DNA of 64,000 nucleotides from Cladorhizidae sp. MBARI D1340-BT2 (Eukaryota > Porifera > Demospongiae > Poecilosclerida > Cladorhizidae): NCBI GenBank assembly GCA_028752905.1, contig JAQNBH010000011.1, forward strand, positions 4,047,272 through 4,111,271, written 5' to 3'. Below the pieces are notes generated by a model. The model did not search any database. It was not told the origin of the DNA and saw nothing but the letters and a program-made list of their open reading frames with translations. The position numbers and the translations under genes are program-made. Shown here in pieces: positions 36,953 to 45,144 of this stretch (its first letter is position 1; the number at the start of each line of letters is the position of its first letter).

Positions 36953-37088
36953 GATACTCTCCGACAAAGATTGTGATGGCAAGCTGAGTTTCTCTGAGTT
37001 CTTGGTGGCAATGCACCTCGTCTTCCTGGCCAAGGTCGGCTTTGTACTTCCACTTACTCTCGACCACACCTCTGTCCTTCCACCCTCT
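36953..37088 (+). CDS. Exon: EF-hand half of the second EH domain
   Basis: The first base completes the Trp codon, then 45 codons follow, starting ILSDKDCDGKLSFSEFLVAM and ending LPPS before donor TCT|GTAAGT. The EF-hand loop runs D-K-D-C-D-G-K-L-S-F-S-E, with Asp at 1, 3 and 5 and Glu at 12, so Ca2+ binding is plausible. HLVFLAKVG and a Leu/Pro-rich tail close the EH fold as in EPS15 EH3. The acceptor TTGTGTATACAG is the last copy-like unit of a tandem array that fills the upstream intron. An in-frame alternative acceptor lies 129 bases upstream (see findings). Confidence 0.93.
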
Positions 37089-37139
37089 GTAAGTCACTTT
37101 ACACACACATACATGACACCACACACACTACAGGCACAA

Positions 37140-37195
37140 AACACACTGCACACACACACACACTGTGCACACACACACACACACACACATTCCAC
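37140..37195. repeat. (CA)n microsatellite
   Basis: CA dinucleotide runs shortly after the donor of exon 36953. Confidence 0.85.
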
Positions 37196-37399
37196 GCATA
37201 TATAAGCACCCACACCCACCCTCACATCACATGAGTATCATGGTCACTGTGTTCAGGAGATTGTAGTCAAGGCAAGCTAGCTAATTCTCTGCTGGTATAT
37301 TAGTAATGAACATGACAATATCGACAAATTGACTGCTTTGCAAGTCAATGCAATGCCTGTTATGGTGAGCTAAAGTATTTGGCGATGGAGTTAGTGAGA

Positions 37400-37775
37400 A
37401 TATCATTGTAGGTGGAGTTAGCGAGCATGTCATCATAGGTGGAGTTAGCGAGCATATCATCATACATGTAGGTGGAGTTAGCGAGCATGTCATCATAGGT
37501 GGAGTTAGCGAGCATGTCATCATAGGTGGAGTTAGCGAGCATGTCATCCTAAGTGGAGTTAGCAAGCATGTCATTATACGTGGAGTTAGCAAGCATGTCA
37601 TCATAGGTGGAATTAGCGACATGTCATCATAGGTGGAGTTAACGAGCATGTCATCATAGGTGGAATTAGCGACATGTCATCATAGGTGGAATTAGCGACA
37701 TGTCATCATAGGTGGAGTTAGCGAGCATGTCATCATACGTGGAGTTAGCGAGCATGTCATCGTACGTGCCATTAC
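37400..37775. repeat. 27-bp minisatellite
   Basis: About 14 copies of GGTGGAGTTAGCGAGCATGT then CATCATA. It fills most of the 713-base intron 3 and stops about 25 bases before the acceptor of exon 37802. Confidence 0.92.
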
Positions 37776-37801
37776 ATAATTGTCTTAATTTCACATTACA
37801 G

Positions 37802-38425
37802 TTCCAACATCTTGCAGATAGTGGCACTAATGATGATCGAGATCCTGATATCCTCAACAATGAAGCCCCATACTCATCCACCCCATTGGGTGTCCCTGTT
37901 CAAAACAATAATAATAACTGCTTCACAAGTGAGGATTTTGTAGACCTTCCCACTAGTCACTTCCAAGACACGGAGTACAAAAGCTCCCCAGGAAACCCGT
38001 TCCTACCAAGTGCTGATTCAGCATATTTGAGCAAAGCTGACGGATATCTAACTGAGGCATGTCCACAAACATCTGTCGTGTCTTTAGAGGAACCTAGCAC
38101 AAGTTACATGGATCTCGGTAATGGTCAGAGCTCGTATTCAAATCCATCACAGTTGAGTGTCATTCCAGAAGAGGCACTTGAAGACGACAAGGAAAGACGG
38201 GGGGCGGGGCATTGCAAGGCTAGCCCCTCCCACCAATCAGGGAAGGGGGAGGAGGGGTTGCCACGGCATTGGCATGACAACAACTCCCTGGACTTTCAGC
38301 AGACCATCCCAGAGGACCGTTCTGATGAGGGGAGAGGGGCAAAGGAGAGTTCGGCAAAACTCATGCCAGCCAGGCCTATTGTGAAGAAGGTTGTCGTGAC
38401 AGAAGATATAATTCCTCGGCTGCAG
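37802..38425 (+). CDS. Exon: disordered acidic segment with an NPF motif
   Basis: The acceptor is CACATTACAG, in phase 0 with the previous exon, and the exon has 208 codons. It opens FQHLADSG and is rich in Ser, Asp, Asn, Glu and Pro with no recognisable fold, as expected of an endocytic linker. SSPGNPFLPSA contains NPF, the classic EH-domain ligand, so the protein could bind its own or another EH domain. Tyr-containing acidic motifs recur. The donor CTGCAG|GTTAGA is weaker than the others. If it is not used, the frame adds 10 residues and stops at 38453-38455, which could be an intron-retention C-terminus. Confidence 0.82.
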
Positions 38426-38689
38426 GTTAGAGGCAAGCCAAGAGGCAAGCCATGAATTCTCTCTAATGTTGGAACCTGAAGCTAAATATAAAGCTTTGGG
38501 TGAATATGTTGCACAGGTTCATTGCTACGTGTGAGTATATATTAAGAGAATGTTCCTTGTTGCCATGACAACAGAGGTATTATTACAGAATGCTTGATCT
38601 ATAACCAGCTGACGAAGATCTATGGATCAAAACTTTCTGGAATAATACCTACATGTATGTTGTCCCGGCTATGAGAAATTTCAATAAAA

Positions 38690-38860
38690 TTCTCTTGTGT
38701 GTGGATATATATATTGATACTGACATTACTATATGTGTGGCATGGATATATATAGTGATACTGACATTACTATATGTGTGGCATGGATATATATAGTGAT
38801 ACTGACATTACTATATGTGTGGCATGGATATATATAGTGATACTGACATTACATATATAC
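38690..38860. repeat. 41-bp repeat, four copies
   Basis: Units contain GTGTGGCATGGATATATATA and GTGATACTGACATTACTATA; TGACATTACT occurs at 38721 and 38762, a 41-bp period. Confidence 0.9.
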
Positions 38861-38869
38861 TATATATAT

Positions 38870-39002
38870 GGGAAATTCCATTGGTTTGTCTTCTCGCTGT
38901 GGTACTCAGGGTTCGTAGTTCGATCCTGGAGTTAGCCTATATCTGGCCCAGTATAAAAGTACTGTACACAGTCGACTGTCACTCACTCACAAGACAATCT
39001 TT

Positions 39003-39050
<48 letters not shown>

Positions 39051-39152
39051 TTACTAACTCCTTCTACTACTACTACTATTACTATTACTACTACTACTCT
39101 ACTACTACTATTAATACTACTACTTCTACTACTACTATTACTACTACTATTT

Positions 39153-39220
<68 letters not shown>
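38870..39220 (+). mobile_element. Possible SINE-like fragment with a (TAC)n tail
   Basis: GTAGTTCGATCCTGG (38917-38931) resembles an RNA polymerase III B box. It lies about 70 bp before a (TAC)n tract (39001-39220). A clear A box is not seen, so this may be a truncated copy or a coincidence. Confidence 0.35.
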
Positions 39221-39221
<1 letters not shown>

Positions 39222-39383
39222 GGGTTTCATTTAGAAAATTTTCCAAGGGGGGGGGGGGGGGGGCGCAACTGGAGGGAATCTGGATTTAGGGGGGCATGAT
39301 GGTTAAAGTTGTGACAAAGTTTCTAATGATACAATTTCCAAGGGGGGGTAGCCGCCCCCTGCCCCACCCCCTAAATGAAACCC
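39222..39383. mobile_element. Small foldback insertion in the (TAC)n tract
   Basis: Ends GGGTTTCATTTAG and CTAAATGAAACCC are perfect complements, flanked by TA on both sides. Outside lie TAC/ACT repeats, so the element appears to have inserted in the microsatellite. It contains G-runs at 39247-39263 and 39340-39348. Confidence 0.65.
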
Positions 39384-39625
39384 TAAAGTCTACTACTACT
39401 ACTATTTCTTCTATTGTTACTACTACTACTATTTCTAGTACTACTACTACTATTACTACTCACTATACATGTATCTGTAGATATATCCCCTGCCTATATA
39501 CATCTTACTTTTTTGTTTTGTTCTGTTCTGTTTGCTAAAGACTCAGAAACTGGTGGGGATCAAGGGTGTGTGTGGCAATTGCTGAACTGTGATGTTGCGT
39601 GTTATGATGCTTCCTCTTTTTTCAG

Positions 39626-39730
39626 GTTGCCATGGCAGTGAAGGTAGATGAAGTTCCTATGCAGGTGACCTCTGGCCTTGGTGATGGGAATAAAGGGGCG
39701 GAACCTGCCAGCAAAGACAAGGCTGGTCTG
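39626..39730 (+). CDS. Exon: short linker segment
   Basis: A 105-base, phase 0-0 exon with acceptor CTTTTTTCAG and donor GGTCTG|GTAAGA. It encodes 35 residues beginning VAMAVKVDEVPMQVTS and ending KDKAGL, with no known motif. Support comes from the strong splice sites, the open frame and phase agreement with both neighbours. As a multiple of three it could be skipped without shifting the frame. It has no diagnostic homology. Confidence 0.62.
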
Positions 39731-39814
39731 GTAAGAATCTCGCAACCATCCAACAATTCCACTCTGCAGTGCAATACATGATCGATGTGATTATAATTTT
39801 GTTGGTCTTTTATC

Positions 39815-40715
39815 TCTGTGTAGTTCTTACTTAAGATGTTGTAGGGTGTGTAGTTCTTACTTAAAATGTTGTAGGTGGTGTAGTTCTTACTTAAAATGTT
39901 GTAGGTGGTGTAGTTCTTACTTAAGATGTTGTAGGTGGTGTAGTTCTTATTTAAGATGTTGTAGGTGGTGTAGTTTGTAGTTCTTACTTAAAATGTTGCA
40001 GGTGGTGTAGTTCTTACTTAAAATGTTGCAGGTGGTGTAGTTCTTACTTAAAATGTTGCAGGTGGTGTGGTTCTTACTTAAGATGTAGGTGGTGTAGTTC
40101 TTATTTAAGATGTTGTAGGTGGTGTAGTTCTTACTTAAGATGTAGGTGTTGTAGTTATTACTTGAGATGTTGCAGGTTGTGTAGTTGTTACTTAAGGTGC
40201 TGTAGATGGTATAGTTCTTACTTAAGATGTTGTAGGTGGTGTAGTTCTTACTTAAGATGTTGTAGGTGGTGTGGTTCTTACTTAAGATGTTGTAGGTGGT
40301 GTAGTTCTTACTTAAGATGTTGTAGGTGGTGTAGTTCTTACTTAAGATGTTGCAGGTGGTGTAGTTCTTACTTAAGATGTTGCAGGTGGTGTACATGTAG
40401 TTGTTAAAAGGGGGGACAGTTGCATTAAATTTTTTTTTTAAACTTGTGGTTACCACTTTATAGCTCCGTAGATTCTGTAAACTTCATGGTATCGACATAG
40501 CTCAAAAGATAGGTCTCTCTGTGTGCTCTCTTTTGATACTAAAATATTTTTCATAGGTATAACCCCCCAAATGCAACTGTCCCTCCTATGTTGCAAGATG
40601 TTGCAGGTGGTTTACTTAAGATGTTGCAGGTGGTGTAGCTTAGTTCTTACTTAAGATGTTGCAGGTGATGTAGTTCTTACTTAAAATGTTGCAGGTGGTG
40701 TAGTTCTTACTTTCT
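39815..40715. repeat. 30-bp minisatellite filling intron 5
   Basis: About 24 copies of GGTGGTGTAGTTCTTACTTA then AGATGTTGTA or AAATGTTGCA. It is interrupted at 40407-40586 by a MITE-like insertion. Confidence 0.92.
40407..40586. mobile_element. 180-bp MITE-like insertion within the minisatellite
   Basis: Ends AAAGGGGGGACAGTTGCATT and AATGCAACTGTCCCTCC are near-complements, with TA on each side, inside the 30-bp array. The body (TTACCACTTTATAGCTCC; CTGTGTGCTCTCTTTTGATA) matches 30685-30835, a second diverged copy. Confidence 0.75.
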
Positions 40716-40774
40716 AGGTGCTTTTTATTTTTATTTGTGATGAAATTTACATACTAAATTTGAGTTGTTTATGT

Positions 40775-40865
40775 CTAATGCTGTCTATATATATATATAT
40801 ACATATGTATATAGACATGCAAGTGCAGTGCATTCTCTATAGTAAGCTGTCATTATATATATTAT
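40775..40865. repeat. (TA)n-rich tract
   Basis: TATATATATATATACATATG and a further TATATATTATATA, about 110-200 bases before the acceptor of exon 40974. Confidence 0.7.
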
Positions 40866-40973
40866 ATACATGCTAAGAGTAGTATTATCTACTTCAATCA
40901 CTCTTAAAATCACTCTTAAAAATTCTAGCTCCTCCTCTGACATATGCTAACTTAATGCTTTGTTGACTATTAG

Positions 40974-41722
40974 GCAAATCCAAAAACACAACGCAGTATC
41001 TTAAAGTCAGAGGATGTCGGCAGGAAGGTTCTGTCGGCAACCACGAATGACAAAGACTATCTCTCCAATACTTTGCATAACGTCGCCCACTCGTCAAATC
41101 CGTCACGCATTCTCACTAAACCTGCACCAGGAGTAACAACAGCTTTGGCTGAGATTGAGTCGAAGCATAGTTTAGAGATCCTGCGTGCACTGGATAAGCT
41201 CGAGTCCGAGATCCTGCTCATGACAATGATGGCTGATGACATCAGCGAAGATGATCAGGAAATGGGCGTAGCAAAGAAAGTAAGCGATGCTCATAAGTCA
41301 CCTAAAATTTCACCTAGATCAAATGACCTTGTGGGTGTGGTTTCCCCCGATCGCGTCCATGTTCCAGCCGCTCCCATCCCCACACACAAGAAAACAAGAG
41401 TGCACCAGTTAAACAGAAATTCATGTTTGGATCCAAATACAAGTTCATCCCAATCTCGGCAACAGAAAAATCGAAATTCACTTATATCAGCAGCACCACT
41501 ATCACTGAAAAAACCATCACCACCTAAGCAACGCCCAGCATCACCAAGACCACCACCTCTTCGACGACTCCCACCACCACTATCACCAGCACCACAGCGT
41601 CCAGGGTCAGCACCACTGAAGCCAGGGTCACAAAGTCCTTGCGATAAATATAGTCACTATGACACTGCACCGGGTGACACAGGGGTCACAGAGGTCAGCA
41701 GACGCAGAAGAAAAAATAAATT
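40974..41722 (+). CDS. Exon: helical segment then proline-rich basic segment
   Basis: The acceptor is GACTATTAG and the donor AAATT|GTAAGT, giving 249 codons plus two bases. The first third is Lys/Ser/Leu-rich with a likely helix (ALAEIESKHSLEILRALDKL), then an acidic patch DDISEDDQEM. The last third is rich in Pro, Arg, Lys and Ser, including PRPPPLRRLPPPLSPAP, which resembles SH3 ligands. It ends in a basic cluster RRRRKNK. Phase 2 at the donor matches the one-base completion in exon 60944. An internal donor-like AAA|GTAAGC near 41280 is phase-incompatible with exon 60944, so I prefer the long form. Confidence 0.77.
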
Positions 41723-41755
41723 GTAAGTTATGACTGTGTTGCTAATCATCACAGC

Positions 41756-42425
41756 GCACACTGGACCACACCCACACACTGGGTTGAGGAAGGTTGAAGT
41801 ATAGGTTGACAATTTACGGATGCACACTGGACCACACCTACACTGGGTTGAGACAAGTTGAAGGTTGACAATAGCTCTATGGGGGCACACACTGAACCTA
41901 CATCACACTGGGTAGTGTTTAAAATAGATCTATGGGGACATACACTGGTCCCAAGATTGAGGCAGGTTGAAGTAGGTTGACAATATTAGCTCTAAAGGGA
42001 CACACACATCACACTGGGTTGACGTAGGTTGAAGTCGGTTGACAATAGCTCTATGGGGACACACACTGGACCAACATCACACTGGGTTGAAGTAGGTTGA
42101 TAATAGCTCTATAGGGACACACACATCATACTGGGTTGAGGCAGGTTGAAGTAGGTTGACAATAGCTCTATGGGGACACACACTGGACCAACATCATACT
42201 GGGTTGAGGCAGGTTGAAGTAGGTTGACAATAGCTCTATGGGGACACACACTGGACCAACACCACACTGGGTTGAGGCAGGTTGAAGTAGGCTGACAATA
42301 GCTCTATGGAGACACACACTGGACCAACACCAAACTGGGGTGAGACAGGTTGAAATAGGTTGGCAATAGCTCTATGGGGACACACACTGGACCAACACCA
42401 CACTGGGTTGAGGCAGGTTGAAGGA
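41756..42425. repeat. Minisatellite of about 68 bp, family A, second locus
   Basis: About 10 copies with the same words as 33285-34280 (AGCTCTATGGGGACACACAC; CACACTGGGTTGAGGCAGG). It begins about 30 bases after the donor of exon 40974. Confidence 0.9.
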
Positions 42426-42429
42426 GGTG

Positions 42430-43055
42430 CTGATATAATTATGCATGTGAATGTGAAACTACTATGCTTACCTGCTGTACACGAGAGTAGGATCACATGT
42501 TGAGGAGCAGTATCCATGTGGGTCTGAATGTCAAGAAGCATCCCTTACGAGGAGCACACATCCTTTCCAATTGGCCCCCATTCCCTGGCCGCATTTGAAC
42601 TTAATATTGGTTGTGTCAATGTTTATTTAAAGTTGTGGCATTGTAGGTCTTCGACAGGAAAATCATTATTAAGAATACCCTTATATGGTCAAGTGTCAAT
42701 CACTCGCTACATTGCCGGGAACGTTTCTGTGAAATCCATATGGTGTCAACTTGTCGTTGCTTCCGTGCCGTGTGTGTGTGCAATTTCTCACTTCCGTGTG
42801 AACAGATGCAGCCATAATCACCGCATGTAATATGTGTCGATTAGGTGTAGTGATCCCAACGCTCGCTGCTCACCTCAGCTTTATCACAGCTCTTCTTGAG
42901 CATGCTCAGTTGATCATGTGTCTCTCTATCTTGTGGGTGTGTCTGTTCTCTCCTCTGGAGGAAACAGTACACTGATTTTTTCCCCTTCTCGTGTGGTTCA
43001 GCCAATCAGTGCACCTCTTAGGAGGCGAGTTAGTCGCGGCATGTGGGTGGAGCAG
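42430..43055. other. Unique intron sequence, no gene
   Basis: A 100-codon open frame at 42528-42830 lacks any recognised domain and is not in an exon context I can support. Confidence 0.5.
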
Positions 43056-43059
43056 ATAT

Positions 43060-43365
43060 GTAGCACATGTACTCTGTGAGGTACTAGGTGTGATTGGTGA
43101 GTGGTGAGGTGATGCTAGCACATGTACTCTGTGAGGCACTAGGTGTGATTGGTGAGTGGTGAGGTGATGCTAGCACATGTACTCTGTGAGGCACTAGGTG
43201 TGATTGGTGGGTGGTGAGGTGATGCTGTACTCTGTGAGGCACTAGGTGTGATTGGTGGGTGGTGAGGTGTGCTAGCACATGTACTCTGTGAGGTACTAGG
43301 TGTGATTGGTGGGTGGTGAGGTGTGCTAGCACATGTACTCTGTGAGGTACTAGGTGTGAAACTGT
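43060..43365. repeat. 55-bp minisatellite
   Basis: About six copies of a unit with GTACTCTGTGAGGCACTAGG, TGTGATTGGTGAGTGGTGAG and GTGATGCTAGCACAT. Some copies lose AGCACAT or GA. Confidence 0.9.
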
Positions 43366-43931
43366 CGGGCTAGACATGTAGAACAAAGCGACTCTGTTGT
43401 AAGATGTATGAGAATCCTTCTTTGCAAATGATGAGAGGATGCAGACATTGAGGACCAAGGAAACCATGGTTGATATATTGTCACCATTTCCTTCGTGTCC
43501 TTGAAAGCCTCCCAACTAAATCACAAGCTATGTATTATTTTGTGGACTGCTCTAGTAGTTTGCTCGTTGCTATGACACTATCCTACGCAAGCTGTCACTG
43601 TCTAAGAAATACCCTAAGACCTTTGATATCGTCATGTTCAGATGTTGCTACAAAGAACATTGGTACCATTGTTTAAGCTTTTGGACTGCTCACTGAAGTG
43701 AAGTCAAAGTATTGAAATTGATGGGCGGAGTCTTACTGATTGATGTGATTGGGTGGCAGTGATCATATTGGACCAGAAAGGCAATGTGTGGGACTTGAAA
43801 CACATGCCAGAGCCATTTCTATTCATATATGCAGATGTGTATGCAGATGTGTACATGTTTAATCCACTAACAGGTTATTTACCTTGGGTGGGGGGGGGGG
43901 TATTGTGCCAGACTACTAGATAACCACACTT

Positions 43932-44482
43932 ATAAGGGCGGTGTTTACATAATTTCTAATTTTCACTATATTTTCGTCATAACCTTTTTGTTTACCACTT
44001 TTTGTGTGAGTGAGTGCATTTGATGCACTTTCTAAAGCTTTCTTTGTTGTACATAGCTACTTCCTAGGTCAAGACATGGTAAGCTCACTTCTTGTGCTTG
44101 AGAAATTGAGCTAACCTCACAGACCTTCCCAATAAGTGGTTGTGGTGAGCACAACCACTTATGTGTAAAATGCATGACCACATCATTACCGGTGTGGCCC
44201 TGACTCAGGGAGGTCGCGGTCAGATTTTATTTTTAAAGCAGACTTCCTGCAAGTCCAGAACGGTACATGTACTTGATGTTTTGATAGTGTCACTGCATCA
44301 GTGGTTGTGCTCAATTAGCTTACCATATCTTGATCTAGGAAGTAGCTATGCACAAACAAAGTATAGCCTTTAGAAAGAGCATCAAATGCACTCACTATAT
44401 TTGCTCTCAAAATAACTCGCAAACAAAAAAAGTTATGCAAATTTAATGGAAATTAAAATCTGTAAGCCACACACCCTTAATA
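43932..44482. mobile_element. Foldback (MITE-like) element, about 550 bp
   Basis: The strongest arm parts are GTGAGTGCATTTGATGC at 44010 and GCATCAAATGCACTCAC ending 44395, then TAGCTACTTCCTAG and CTAGGAAGTAGCTA. The complementarity continues imperfectly outward to TAAGGGCGGTG and CACACACCCTTA. No transposase inside. 43370-43930 is unique sequence without a gene. Confidence 0.75.
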
Positions 44483-44607
44483 ATAATCCACGTGTGCCTA
44501 ATAATAACTCATTATTGTAGCTACTGATATATATTATTAAGGATGGAAATTCCTTGCACATATTGAACACACATGCAGTGCATAAGCGGAGGAAGCATAT
44601 ATTGAGT

Positions 44608-44633
44608 GGGGGGGGGGGGGGGGGGGGGGGGGG
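44608..44633. repeat. 26-base G homopolymer
   Basis: An uninterrupted run of 26 G. Shorter G or C runs occur at about 23185, 30658, 39247, 43888, 53709, 56283, 58245, 58374 and 61658. Confidence 0.95.
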
Positions 44634-45144
44634 CACAATCTTCAAACTAGCTAGTAAATTATATAGAATAAGAATATCAGAAAATAAAATATTTGTAAGA
44701 CAAGGCTAATAAGTGACAGCATAGGACTCATAAGTTTAAAGTTCCTTCTTCTCTCACTTGCATTAACAAATCCATTAGCAATCTGGAGTACTTCTATTTT
44801 TTCTATATGAGTATATATGCAGCAAGGTGGACTCATGGTCGACCGCAGGTAGTTCTATGATCCCTGTAAAGGGGATTAAAGTAGAAAAACTCCTTTCATC
44901 TGTGGCTGTAGTTGCAGGTAAAGTGAGGAGGATATGAAGTAGTTTATAAACTTCACTAAACATGCTTTTACTAGCTGAAATGTCATTCCTAATTTCACAT
45001 AAAGTACTAATACGAGTGACTTCTTTGATCGTGGTGTTGGAATGTATGTTCTCACCATATCTGGAAGCATTTGTAGATGAACAATTAGCTGATCATATTT
45101 ACATCTTTGCCATTTATCTTTGGAAGACTATTTCTAAAATTGTA

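Noticed and set aside
40974..41280. Short form of the exon ending at AAA|GTAAGC
   Set aside because: It would end in phase 0, but the next recognised exon (60944) needs two bases carried over, which the 41722 donor supplies. Kept only as a possible minor isoform.
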